NCBI GenBank assembly: GCA_029255605.1 | Contig: JANLJF010000085.1 | Coordinates: 1 to 34,788 of the forward strand | DNA: 34,788 nucleotides | Source: Azovibrio restrictus | GTDB lineage: Bacteria; Bacteroidota; Bacteroidia; Chitinophagales; Chitinophagaceae | Direction: 5' to 3' | Part shown: piece after piece, positions 25,032 through 33,541 of the stretch | Layout: every line of letters starts with the position of its first letter | Position numbering within the stretch: the stretch's first letter is position 1 | Made by a program: the position numbers and the translations under genes | The notes under the pieces: model-generated | Told to the model about the DNA's origin: nothing | The model's input: the letters and a program-made list of their open reading frames with translations, nothing else | Databases searched by the model: none

Positions 25032-25451
25032 TTACAATCCTTCTTCGCCCGTTTGCAGCAGTAGCTTTCGCGATAGTGATGTGAGAAGGAGCGTCTTTAC
25101 GGCGATATCCGATATACCCATCGTAGCGGCAGCTATAGATATGAAGGAGCCTTCCTGCATACTTACATCAAAATCAATGGTAGCCATATCTGCCAGTATA
25201 GATAAGGTACCCATATGTAGTTCAGATGGTATTTGCCGTACCATTACATTGCAAATACCTGCAAACCCTGCATCTGCAAAGCGGCTCTTATATTCCCGGT
25301 ACAGTTCCATGATATCGGCCTCGCTATAGCCACGAAACACATCCTTCATGGTAATGACGGCAATCAGCTCATCATTATTGATAGTGGCATCGGCCTCTGC
25401 CATAGCAAACATCAGGCACAGTATGGCTTCTTTGTATAATGGGGACTGCAT
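25032..25451 (-). CDS. TerB-like protein
   Basis: This 139-residue helical protein resembles the TerB/DjlA N-terminal fold. AILCLMFAMAEADATINNDELIAV at about 9-32 has the family's AxADGxxxxxE-type acidic pattern, here with Ala-Asp-Ala and an Asn-Asp-Glu end. A second symmetric repeat is AILADMATIDFDVSMQEGSFISIAA. TerB-like domains bind divalent metal in tellurite-resistance and related systems, but most single-domain copies have no proven role. It lies 24 bases downstream of the GGGP synthase gene on the same strand, so the two may share a transcript. Confidence 0.7.
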   Translation of the reverse strand: MQSPLYKEAILCLMFAMAEADATINNDELIAVITMKDVFRGYSEADIMELYREYKSRFADAGFAGICNVMVRQIPSELHMGTLSILADMATIDFDVSMQEGSFISIAAATMGISDIAVKTLLLTSLSRKLLLQTGEEGL

Positions 25452-25475
25452 AGCAGTAAGATATAAAAACCGGGG

Positions 25476-26240
25476 CTATTGTTTTACAGTAACTACGGCC
25501 TCTTTCGTCGCAGCCGCCAGTTCCTGTATCAGCATCGGGTCGCGCTCTATGGCATTACCTACTACCACGATGTTGGCACCGGCCTTGCAGTTGGCATATA
25601 CTTTTTCGGGTGTATGTATGCCGCCGCCTATGAATAGCGGTATCTCTATATGGTTGCTTACTTTATGAATCATTTCCTCGGTAATAGGCACCCGTGCGCC
25701 GCTGCCTGCATCCATGTAGATAATATGTTTCCCCTGCAATTCACCGGCCCACGCGGTGCATAAAGCTATATCCGGCTTATTGGCAGGTATAGGTGCGGCA
25801 TGGCTCATGTAAGAAACAGTGGTGGGTGTGCCGCCATCTATTACCATATATCCGGTAGATATCACTTCCAACCCACTGGCTTTTACCGTAGGTGCCGATA
25901 CTACATGCTGGCCTATCAGCAGTTCCGCATTACGGCCGGATATAAGAGATAGATACAATAAGGCATCTGCATAAGGCGTAACCTGTGCGGGGCTGCCCGG
26001 GAAAAGTATGACAGGTATATTGCTTTCAGCTTTAAAGCGCTGGATGCAGGCATCGAGGTTATCGGCCACTACAAGGCTACCGCCCATCAGTACATAATCA
26101 ACACCTGCTTTGTTGCATAGCTTAGCCAGGTGGGGCATATCTGCCGGGGCCACCTTATCAGGGTCTATGAGAACAGCAAAGCCACTACGCCCCTGCCGTT
26201 TACGTGTGATGAGATCCTGGTAGATTTTTCCTGTAGCCAT
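25476..26240 (-). CDS. Geranylgeranylglyceryl phosphate synthase family protein (PcrB/GGGPS-like)
   Basis: This 254-residue TIM-barrel prenyltransferase joins a polyprenyl diphosphate to sn-glycerol-1-phosphate. The sequence shows FAVLIDPDKV at about 21-30 and VDYVLMGGSLV near 48-58. It also has PVILFPGSPAQVTPYADALLYLSLISGRN with the family's F-P-G-S, YMVIDGGTPTTV, IYMDAGSGA at 173-181 and LFIGGGIHTPEKV. It is a member of the group found in archaea and Bacteroidota rather than the shorter Bacillus PcrB. The product in Bacteroidota is unclear. A sn-glycerol-1-phosphate dehydrogenase is not seen in the window. Confidence 0.9.
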   Translation of the reverse strand: MATGKIYQDLITRKRQGRSGFAVLIDPDKVAPADMPHLAKLCNKAGVDYVLMGGSLVVADNLDACIQRFKAESNIPVILFPGSPAQVTPYADALLYLSLISGRNAELLIGQHVVSAPTVKASGLEVISTGYMVIDGGTPTTVSYMSHAAPIPANKPDIALCTAWAGELQGKHIIYMDAGSGARVPITEEMIHKVSNHIEIPLFIGGGIHTPEKVYANCKAGANIVVVGNAIERDPMLIQELAAATKEAVVTVKQ

Positions 26241-26317
26241 AGATGATAATGCCTGTCCTGAAGCACAAAAATGCAGAAATAATCGCTCTTATACCACAGA
26301 ATAGGGATAAATAATCC

Positions 26318-26755
26318 TTATTTCTTAAGCAGGTCGCGTATTTCAATCAATAATTTATCTGTAGACGATGGTTCTGGTGCCGCTGGTGCTTCCGCTTCTT
26401 CCTTCTTGGTTTGCAGCCTTTGTATAGCGCGGATGGCCAGGAATATAAAAAAGGCTATTATAAGAAAGTCAACAATAGTCTGAATGAAATGGCCATAGGC
26501 GAAAACATTGGCGCCGGCAGTTTTGGCCTGCTCCAGGGAAGTGTAAACATCACCATCCTTTGCCGGTTTCAGTACGGTATAGAGGTCTGTAAACTTTTGG
26601 CCCTTGGGTGTCATATAGCCAATGATGGGCATTATAAGGTCGTCTACAAGGGCCGTAACGATCTTGCCAAAGGCTGCACCGATAACCACACCGACAGCCA
26701 GGTCTATTACATTGCCTTTCATTGCGAAGGCCTTAAAATCTTTCCAGAAAGACAT
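26318..26755 (-). CDS. mscL: Large-conductance mechanosensitive channel
   Basis: This 145-residue MscL subunit forms a homopentameric inner-membrane channel that opens under high tension to release solutes in osmotic downshock. The first helix carries [43 protein letters not shown], with the amphipathic N-terminus and the glycine-rich pore helix typical of the family. The second helix is about 88-107 ([22 protein letters not shown]). The cytoplasmic helical tail ([29 protein letters not shown]) is intact. Length is normal. It is on the opposite strand from the TetR efflux operon, with the 185-base divergent region between them. Confidence 0.97.
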   Translation of the reverse strand: MSFWKDFKAFAMKGNVIDLAVGVVIGAAFGKIVTALVDDLIMPIIGYMTPKGQKFTDLYTVLKPAKDGDVYTSLEQAKTAGANVFAYGHFIQTIVDFLIIAFFIFLAIRAIQRLQTKKEEAEAPAAPEPSSTDKLLIEIRDLLKK

Positions 26756-26893
26756 ATGTGTAAATGTTTAGTGCCATAAAACTAAATAATTATGCCCGAA
26801 GCGGAAAATACAGGCATTAAAGCCACTCCAGGTTGCATTAAGGCATACCCAATATATTTTTTCGATAAGCCTAATAGAAATTAAATATACACA

Positions 26894-26921
26894 GGAAACG
26901 TTTTTTATAAAAAATGTTTCC
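26894..26921. promoter_or_regulatory. 28-bp near-perfect palindrome, probable TetR operator
   Basis: The two 14-base arms meet between 26907 and 26908 and pair at 13 of 14 positions, the single mismatch being G26900 opposite T26915. The outer arms are GGAAAC and GTTTCC; the centre is a T6/A6 tract. It ends one base before the -7 box of the TetR gene, so a bound dimer would cover the promoter. Size and position fit the self-repressing operator of a TetR-family regulator. Confidence 0.72.
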
Positions 26922-26922
26922 A

Positions 26923-26930
26923 TAGTTTTG
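26923..26930 (+). promoter_or_regulatory. Probable -7 promoter box of the efflux operon
   Basis: TAGTTTTG matches the Bacteroidota consensus TAnnTTTG. With transcription starting a few bases downstream, the ATG at 26940 would be almost at the 5' end, so the mRNA may be leaderless or nearly so. The region for the -33 element lies inside the palindrome (T-tract at 26901-26906). Confidence 0.6.
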
Positions 26931-26939
26931 CGGACGATT

Positions 26940-27566
26940 ATGGAACCATTAACTAAAATACTCAGTGCGTCCATGGAATTGTTCCGTCAGTACGGCTTCA
27001 AGACCATCACCATGGATGATATAGCGAGAAGGGCGGGTATTTCCAAGAAAACCCTCTATCAGCACTTTGCCAATAAGAATGAAGTAGTAAATGAATCGGT
27101 AAGCTGGTTTCAGGAGCATGTATCTGATAGCTGTATATCGATAATGAACGAGGCAGATAATGCCATAGAAGGCATGGTGCGTGTGATGGGCATGTTTGAC
27201 AATGTGCTGCGCAATATGAACCCGCTGGCATTGCTGGAACTGGAAAGGTATTACCCCGATGGCTACCAGAAATTCAGGGCCAATATGATGGCCAAGGATA
27301 TTGAAGCCATTAAGAACAATGTGCTGTGGGGCATGAAGGAAGGTTTGTACCGCGATACGCTGGATGCTGAATTTATTGCCCGCTACCGTATGGAGGTGAG
27401 TATGCTGGTGCTGCACCCTAACCTGATGATAAACAGCCGCAACGACCTGAAGTTTGTAATGCACGAGGTGAGTGAACACTTTTTGTACGGCATCATGACA
27501 CCCAAAGGCGAAAAACTATACCAGAAATACAAAGAACAATACTTAAAGCAAGTTTCTAACATATGA
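26940..27566 (+). CDS. TetR/AcrR family transcriptional regulator of the efflux operon
   Basis: This 208-residue protein has an N-terminal TetR helix-turn-helix at about residues 8-50 (ILSASMELFRQYGFKTITMDDIARRAGISKKTLYQHFANKNEVV) and a helical ligand-binding domain. It is the first gene of a TetR-TolC-adaptor-RND operon. Its stop overlaps the TolC-gene start by ATGA. It most likely represses the operon by binding the palindrome at 26894-26921 and is released by a pump substrate, which is inference from position. ATG at 26940 is chosen because the in-frame TTG at 26928 lies within the -7 box. Confidence 0.92.
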   Translation: MEPLTKILSASMELFRQYGFKTITMDDIARRAGISKKTLYQHFANKNEVVNESVSWFQEHVSDSCISIMNEADNAIEGMVRVMGMFDNVLRNMNPLALLELERYYPDGYQKFRANMMAKDIEAIKNNVLWGMKEGLYRDTLDAEFIARYRMEVSMLVLHPNLMINSRNDLKFVMHEVSEHFLYGIMTPKGEKLYQKYKEQYLKQVSNI

Positions 27567-28921
27567 GACGACTATTGATATACGGTTTAACACTAACCAT
27601 TGGCCTGCTGCCGGCATTGGCAAAAGCGCAGACTGAAGTAACTATGGAGCCTAAACTGCTGAGCCTGCAAGAAGCTATGGATTATGCTGTGAAGAATAAT
27701 TCAAAGGCAAAAAATGCACGTATTGACATACTCCTCCAAAAAGCAAAAAATGCTGAGATTACTGGTATTGCATTGCCACAATTAAGTGCTGAAGGACAAT
27801 TTACAGATTTCATAACACCACAAAAAACATTTGTGCCGGGGGAATTTGCAGGACAACCAAAAGGGACATTTACAACATTACAATTTACCCCGACATATAA
27901 TTCGACTGCAACTGGGTCTGCTTCGCAAGTTTTGTTTGACGGTAGTGTGCTTGTCGCATTGCAAGCGAGAAATGCAGCTATAAAGTTGTATGAACAGACA
28001 GCGCAGTTAAGCGAACAAGAAGTAAGATATAATGTGCAAAAGGCATATTACGCTTTTGTCATTGCTAAACGTCAATATAAAATATTAAATACGTCTTTAG
28101 CAAATGCAAGGAGTATGGGAAATGATGTTGGCATATTGTATAGTAATGGTTTCGCTGAGAAGATTGATGTAGATAGGGTAGAAGTTCAGGTGAATAATCT
28201 AGCAACTGATAGCATACGCATCGGTAGCTTAATAGATGTAAGCGAACAATTACTTAAATTCCAAATGGGAATGGATATAAATCAATCAGTTATATTGACT
28301 GATACTTCCTTTGATCGTAACATTGAGCAGTCAACCAATATGTTGTTAGCTATAGAAGCTGATTATGATGATCGAACTGAGTTCGACCTACTCCAAACGC
28401 AGTTAAAACTTAATCAATACGATTTAAAAAGACATAGATTATCAGGTTTACCAACATTAGCAGCATTTGGTAGTGTAAACTATAACTATGCCTCTAACAC
28501 GTTTTCTGACATAGTGAATAAGCCTTATATATTTTACTCGTTAGTAGGTCTTAGACTCAATGTAAAAGTTTTCGACGGCCTTCAAAGATATAGTAGAGTA
28601 AAGCAGGCTAAATATAATATCCAAAAAACAGAAAACGACATTGACAATATAAAATTAGCTATTGATTTTCAAACTGCACAGTCTAAAACAACTCTTAAAA
28701 ATGCTTTGTTAGCAATGAAAAATCAAGAGCGAACTCTTAATCTGGCAAATGGTGTTCTTGAACTTGCAAGGAAGAAATATAAAGCTGGAGTCGGAAGTAA
28801 TACAGAAGTGACCCAAGCCCAAACAGAAATGCTTCAATCTCAAAATAACTATTTCAACGCGATGCTGGATGTGATAAATGCTCAATCTGATTTACAAAAG
28901 GCAATCGGTCAATTCAAATAA
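27563..28921 (+). CDS. TolC-family outer-membrane efflux protein
   Basis: This 452-residue protein has a signal peptide (about 1-22, MRRLLIYGLTLTIGLLPALAKAQ) and two related halves of long alpha-helical hairpins with barrel strands. The halves are typified by LSLQEAMDYAVKNNSKAKNARIDILLQKAKNAE and LELARKKYKAGVGSNTEVTQAQTEMLQSQNNYFNAMLDVINAQSDLQKAIGQF, the latter close to the family's conserved repeat end. It forms the outer-membrane trimeric exit channel for the adaptor and RND pump encoded next. Composition is odd: the first ~100 bases look like the neighbours, but from about 27690 to the stop the gene is much richer in A+T with different codon choice. The start overlaps the TetR stop by ATGA. 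Confidence 0.92.
   Translation: MRRLLIYGLTLTIGLLPALAKAQTEVTMEPKLLSLQEAMDYAVKNNSKAKNARIDILLQKAKNAEITGIALPQLSAEGQFTDFITPQKTFVPGEFAGQPKGTFTTLQFTPTYNSTATGSASQVLFDGSVLVALQARNAAIKLYEQTAQLSEQEVRYNVQKAYYAFVIAKRQYKILNTSLANARSMGNDVGILYSNGFAEKIDVDRVEVQVNNLATDSIRIGSLIDVSEQLLKFQMGMDINQSVILTDTSFDRNIEQSTNMLLAIEADYDDRTEFDLLQTQLKLNQYDLKRHRLSGLPTLAAFGSVNYNYASNTFSDIVNKPYIFYSLVGLRLNVKVFDGLQRYSRVKQAKYNIQKTENDIDNIKLAIDFQTAQSKTTLKNALLAMKNQERTLNLANGVLELARKKYKAGVGSNTEVTQAQTEMLQSQNNYFNAMLDVINAQSDLQKAIGQFK
27690..28921. other. Segment of unusual base composition inside the TolC gene
   Basis: Hand counts of single 60-base rows give about 30% G+C at 28021, 32% at 28081, 37% at 28441, 28% at 28621 and 35% at 28861. By comparison the row at 27601 (same gene) is about 53% and the row at 29281 (next gene) about 52%. 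The shift begins near 27690 and ends with the stop codon. Arg AGA and Leu TTA/CTT codons are more frequent inside. Confidence 0.7.
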
Positions 28922-28953
28922 ATCTAACCAACAACATAATTAAAATATATAGC

Positions 28954-30054
28954 ATGAAACGCTCTGTTTATTTATTGTTATTAACAACCAGCCTGCTGGC
29001 AGCCTGCGGTGGAGAAGAAAAGAAGGGGGGCGAAGCAGAACTTGCCAAACTGAAAAAGGAACGCGCGGCACTGGATGATAAAATAGCCAAACTGGAAGTA
29101 GAAGTAAATAAAACCAAACCGGCAAAAGGAACACCTGTATCCGTTGTAGAAATGCAGCCACAGGATTTTAACGCCTATATAGAAGTGCAGGGTTCTGTAA
29201 ACGGTGAGCAGAATATCTTGTCGACACCGCAGGCACCCGGTACTGTAAAGCGTATAATGGTGCGGGTAGGCCAGCGCGTAAGCAAAGGCCAAACCCTGGC
29301 AGTGCTGGATGCTGCTGCTGTAGAGCAACAGATAAAAGCAATGGAGCCACAGGTAACCCTGCAAAAATCATTGTACGAAAGGCAGCAGAAATTGTGGGCT
29401 CAAAACATAGGTACAGAAGTACAGCTGATGTCTGCAAAAGCGCAGTATGAAGCTACTGCCAAACAAAAAGCGGCATTGGAGGCACAGCGCAGTATGTACA
29501 CCATCAAAGCACCTATCAGCGGTATTGTAGATGCGGTGAATATAAAAGAAGGTGATATTGCTAATCCCGGTGTAAGTGGTATCCGTGTAGTAAGCAATGC
29601 CGACCTGAAAGTACAAGCCAACCTGGGTGAGAACTATATAGGAAAGGTAAAAGAAGGCAACCCTGTAAACCTGGTATTTGCCGATGGTACAGATAGCCTG
29701 AAATCGAAACTGACCTACGTATCGAAAGCGGTAGACCCGGTATCACGCGCCTTCCAGGTGGAAGTAAGGTTGGGTAGCAACAGCAAGCTGAGCCCTAACA
29801 TGAGCTGTAAAATGCAGATACTGAACTATCAGAACAAAGGTGCCCTTGTGGTTCCGGTATCGGCTATACAAAAAACGGCTGATGGCGAAATGGTATATGT
29901 AGCTGATGGCGGAAAAGCAAAAGCGGTAACTGTGAAAACCGGCCGTAACTCAAACGGGATGGTAGAAATATTGGAAGGCTTGCAGACAGGTGATAAAGTA
30001 GTAGTGGAAGGATATGCAGACCTGGACAATGGTAAGGCTATAGAAATACGATAA
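28954..30054 (+). CDS. RND efflux periplasmic adaptor (membrane fusion protein, lipoprotein)
   Basis: This 366-residue adaptor has a lipoprotein signal (MKRSVYLLLLTTSLLAACGG, lipobox LLAA-C) and a short coiled coil (about 25-53, AELAKLKKERAALDDKIAKLEVEV). The lipoyl/barrel-sandwich segment GTVKRIMVRVGQRVSKGQTLAVLD lies at about 93-115, a helical hairpin at about 116-180, and the returning lipoyl half YTIKAPISGIVDAVNIKEGDI follows. Beta-barrel and membrane-proximal domains ending DKVVVEGYADLDNGKAIEI complete it. It links the RND pump to the TolC-like channel. It begins 32 bases after the TolC gene. The coiled coil directly after the lipid anchor is unusual for AcrA but common in Bacteroidota adaptors. 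Confidence 0.93.
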   Translation: MKRSVYLLLLTTSLLAACGGEEKKGGEAELAKLKKERAALDDKIAKLEVEVNKTKPAKGTPVSVVEMQPQDFNAYIEVQGSVNGEQNILSTPQAPGTVKRIMVRVGQRVSKGQTLAVLDAAAVEQQIKAMEPQVTLQKSLYERQQKLWAQNIGTEVQLMSAKAQYEATAKQKAALEAQRSMYTIKAPISGIVDAVNIKEGDIANPGVSGIRVVSNADLKVQANLGENYIGKVKEGNPVNLVFADGTDSLKSKLTYVSKAVDPVSRAFQVEVRLGSNSKLSPNMSCKMQILNYQNKGALVVPVSAIQKTADGEMVYVADGGKAKAVTVKTGRNSNGMVEILEGLQTGDKVVVEGYADLDNGKAIEIR

Positions 30055-30089
30055 CAATTGTTTCAGTCAATTATCTGAAAAACGAATCG

Positions 30090-33000
30090 ATGAAAGACCA
30101 ATTTAAAGAGTTTAAGCCGTCCAGTTGGGCCATTGACAACCGGACAGCCATATACATACTCACGATAATCATAACGCTGGCGGGCTTACTGATGTATAAT
30201 GCCCTGCCTAAGGAACAGTTTCCGGAGATAAAGATGCCACAGATCATTGTGCAGACTTTCTATCCGGGTACCTCTCCTGAAAACATGGAGAACATCGTAA
30301 CCAAGCCTATAGAAAAACAAGTAAAAGGCCTGACCGGTGTTAAAAAAGTAACGAGTAATTCCTTCCAGGATTTCTCTGTAGTAATTGTAGAATTTAATAC
30401 CGATGTACAGGTAGAAAAGGCCAAGCGCGATGTGAAAGATGCGGTAGATAAGGCACGCACCGACCTGCCTCAAAATCTGCCCAACGAACCTGAGGTGAAT
30501 GATATTGACCTTTCGGAATTTCCCATCCTGTATGTAAATATATCGGGCGCCTACGACCTGAAGCAGCTGAAAGAATATGCTGATGAGGTGCAGGATAAGA
30601 TAGAAGAGCTGAAAGAAGTGAAGGAAGCCAAGATGGTGGGTGCGCTGGACCGTGAGATACAGATAAATGTGGACATGTATAAGATGACTGCATCCGGCTT
30701 CTCGTTTAATGATATAGAAAATGCCGTAGCGTATGAGAATATCTCTTCTACCCCCGGCCAGGTATCTATGAACAATCAGAAGCGTATCCTGACTGTGCGC
30801 AATGAGTTTAAAACGGCTGAAGAGATAGGCAATATAATAGTGAAGAACCAATATGGCAAAGCACTATACCTGAGAGACCTGGCAGAAGTAAAAGATGACT
30901 TTGAAGAGCAGGAAAGCTATGCGCGCCTGGATGGTAAGAACGTTATCACGTTACAGATCATTAAAGCAAAAGGTGAAAACCTGATTGCAGCATCGGATAA
31001 AGTGACACAGACGGTAATGGATATGAAAGGTGTATCCATACCATCAGACCTGAATATCGTAGTAACGGGCGACCAGTCTGAACAGACACGTAATACACTG
31101 CATGAGCTGATCAATACCATCATTATCGGTTTTATACTGGTAACGATTATCCTGATGTTCTTCATGGGCGTTACCAATGCCTTGTTCGTAGCTATGGCCA
31201 TGCCGTTGTCTTGTGCTATTGCCTTCCTGGTGATGCCGGGCTTTGATATATCGCTGAACATGATTGTGCTGTTCTCGTTCCTGCTGGCAGTAGGTATTGT
31301 GGTGGATGATGCGATAGTAGTGATAGAGAATACACACCGGATATTTGATAATGGTAAGGTGCCGATAGCCAAGGCTGCCAAAACCGCAACAGGTGAAATA
31401 TTCCTGCCGGTATTAACGGGTACCATTACTACGTTGATGCCGTTCATACCACTGGCTTTCTGGAAAGGCATCATCGGCGAGTTTATGTTCTTCCTGCCGG
31501 TAACGCTTATTATTACCCTTCTTGCTTCACTATTTGTGGCTTATATCATCAACCCGGTATTTGCCGTCAGCTTTATGAAGCCTGAAGACCATGAGTATAA
31601 GAAACCAAGGTTTAGTAAAGGAGATAAAGTAGTAGCTATCGTTTTCGGAGCACTGGCACTGCTGTGCTACCTGGCACAGGCGTGGGGCATTGCTAACTTC
31701 ATAGTGCTGCTATACGCGTTTATCCTGCTGGAAAAATTTGTCTTCTCAAAATGGATATTCACTTTCCAGAACAAAACATGGCCAGCGTTTAAAGAATGGT
31801 ATACCAAATGGCTGATACGTGCGTTGAAGCACCCGGGCAAAACCATTGGCATTACGTTTGGCCTTATAGTCCTCACAGTTGTGATGATGGCTATCCGTCC
31901 GCCGAAGGTGGTATTCTTCCCGCAGTCAGAGCCCAACTTTGTGTACGTGTACCTGACCATGCCGGTAGGTACCGACCAGGCCTATACCAACACGGTGCTG
32001 GAAAAGCTGGAAAGCCGCGTGACGAAAGTGCTGGATATAGATTACAAAGCGGGCAAGAAAAACCCGATAGTAAAATCGGTTATTGCCAACGTAACCATTG
32101 GTGCGGTAGACCCATCGAGTGGTGAAGTAGGTAATTTCCCGAACAAGGGCCGCGTAGAGGTAGCCTTCGTGGAATTCTCGAAACGTAAAGGTGTATCTAC
32201 CCGCGAATACCTGACCAAAATAAGGGAAGCTGTAAAAGGTATACCCGGTGCGGTAGTAACGGTAGACCAGGAATCCGGTGGGCCGCCACTGCCTAAGCCT
32301 ATCGTGATAGACATTACGGGTGATAACCTGGATTCACTGATAGCGGTTTCTGAAAAACTGAATAAATACCTGGCAAGCAAAAACATACCGGGTGTGGAAG
32401 AACTGCGTAGCGACTTCCAGGCAGATAAACCAGAGATAGTATTTGACCTGAACCGTGAGCGTATGAATAATGAAGGTATTTCTACCGGTCAGATAGTTGG
32501 CTCATTACGTACGGCCGTGTTTGGTAAAGAAATATCACGCTTCCGCGATGCGAATGATGACTATCCCATTACCCTGCGCGTAAAGCAAGACCAACGCGAG
32601 AATATAGACGCGGTGAGGAACATGCCGATACTATTCCGTGATATGGGTATGGGAGGCGTGATACGCGAAGTGCCTATCAGTGCTTTTGCAGATGTGAAAT
32701 ATAGCGAAACCTATGGTGGCATCAAACGTAAAGACCTGAAACGTATCATATCGTTGCAATCGAACGTACTGGCCGGTTTTAACGAGAATGAAGTAGTGCA
32801 GGCAGTAGGCCGTGAAGTAGCCAACTTTGGTACACCACCTGGCATGACCATAACCATGGGTGGCCAGCAGGAAGAACAGGCAGAAACCGGTGCCTTCCTG
32901 GGTAATGCGATGCTGATATCAATGGGATTGATTTTCCTGCTGCTGATCATGCAGTTCAACTCGCTAAGCCGCACGGTAGTTATCATGTCAGAGATATTCT

Positions 33001-33500
33001 TCAGTATCGTAGGTGTATTCCTGGGTGTGAGCACGTTTGGTACAGACTTCTCTATTGTAATGAGTGGTATAGGTATCGTGGCGCTGGCCGGTATCGTGGT
33101 ACGGAATGGTATCCTGCTGATAGAGTTTATGGACCTGATGCTGAAAGAAGGTATGGAACCTTATGATGCGATAGTAGAAGCAGGCCGTACGCGTATGACG
33201 CCGGTGGTGCTGACTGCAACGGCAGCTATACTGGGCCTGATACCGCTGGGCGTGGGTCTGAATATCAATTTCGAAACGCTGCTTACGCATCTGAACCCGC
33301 ACATCTTCTTCGGTGGTGATAACGTAGCCTTCTGGGGACCGCTGGCATGGACGATGATATATGGCCTGAGCTTTGCAACCTTCCTGACGCTGATACTGGT
33401 GCCGGTGATGATGCTGCTGAGCTTCCGTATGAAAGCGTGGCTGAAACGCCAACGTGAAAAAATAAAAATGTCGATACAGGGTAAGCCGAAAGACCTGTAA
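30090..33500 (+). CDS. RND efflux pump permease subunit (AcrB/HAE-type)
   Basis: This 1136-residue inner-membrane proton-driven transporter starts with a first helix (about 20-36). It has a large periplasmic loop with the porter subdomains, helices 2-6 around 340-495, and the motif VGIVVDDAIVVIEN with the proton-relay aspartates D406-D407. The second half begins near 585 (GKTIGITFGLIVLTVVMM) and the C-terminal helices include IGIVALAGIVVRNGILLIEF. It exceeds the usual length of about 1040 partly because an extra hydrophobic hairpin (about 514-550) lies between helix 6 and helix 7. Transport substrates are unknown; the family exports drugs, detergents or bile-like molecules. It is the last gene before a strong terminator. 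Confidence 0.95.
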   Translation: MKDQFKEFKPSSWAIDNRTAIYILTIIITLAGLLMYNALPKEQFPEIKMPQIIVQTFYPGTSPENMENIVTKPIEKQVKGLTGVKKVTSNSFQDFSVVIVEFNTDVQVEKAKRDVKDAVDKARTDLPQNLPNEPEVNDIDLSEFPILYVNISGAYDLKQLKEYADEVQDKIEELKEVKEAKMVGALDREIQINVDMYKMTASGFSFNDIENAVAYENISSTPGQVSMNNQKRILTVRNEFKTAEEIGNIIVKNQYGKALYLRDLAEVKDDFEEQESYARLDGKNVITLQIIKAKGENLIAASDKVTQTVMDMKGVSIPSDLNIVVTGDQSEQTRNTLHELINTIIIGFILVTIILMFFMGVTNALFVAMAMPLSCAIAFLVMPGFDISLNMIVLFSFLLAVGIVVDDAIVVIENTHRIFDNGKVPIAKAAKTATGEIFLPVLTGTITTLMPFIPLAFWKGIIGEFMFFLPVTLIITLLASLFVAYIINPVFAVSFMKPEDHEYKKPRFSKGDKVVAIVFGALALLCYLAQAWGIANFIVLLYAFILLEKFVFSKWIFTFQNKTWPAFKEWYTKWLIRALKHPGKTIGITFGLIVLTVVMMAIRPPKVVFFPQSEPNFVYVYLTMPVGTDQAYTNTVLEKLESRVTKVLDIDYKAGKKNPIVKSVIANVTIGAVDPSSGEVGNFPNKGRVEVAFVEFSKRKGVSTREYLTKIREAVKGIPGAVVTVDQESGGPPLPKPIVIDITGDNLDSLIAVSEKLNKYLASKNIPGVEELRSDFQADKPEIVFDLNRERMNNEGISTGQIVGSLRTAVFGKEISRFRDANDDYPITLRVKQDQRENIDAVRNMPILFRDMGMGGVIREVPISAFADVKYSETYGGIKRKDLKRIISLQSNVLAGFNENEVVQAVGREVANFGTPPGMTITMGGQQEEQAETGAFLGNAMLISMGLIFLLLIMQFNSLSRTVVIMSEIFFSIVGVFLGVSTFGTDFSIVMSGIGIVALAGIVVRNGILLIEFMDLMLKEGMEPYDAIVEAGRTRMTPVVLTATAAILGLIPLGVGLNINFETLLTHLNPHIFFGGDNVAFWGPLAWTMIYGLSFATFLTLILVPVMMLLSFRMKAWLKRQREKIKMSIQGKPKDL

Positions 33501-33541
33501 AACGAATAATATAAGACTGGAGTTAGATAAATAGACAGGAC

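Noticed and set aside
27563-28921. TolC gene considered as part of a mobile element
   Set aside because: No transposase, terminal inverted repeats or target duplications flank it, and both operon junctions are intact. Allelic replacement explains the composition better.
30186-30851. 221-codon antisense ORF within the RND pump gene
   Set aside because: The sense frame is a full RND porter domain; the antisense translation has no recognisable feature.
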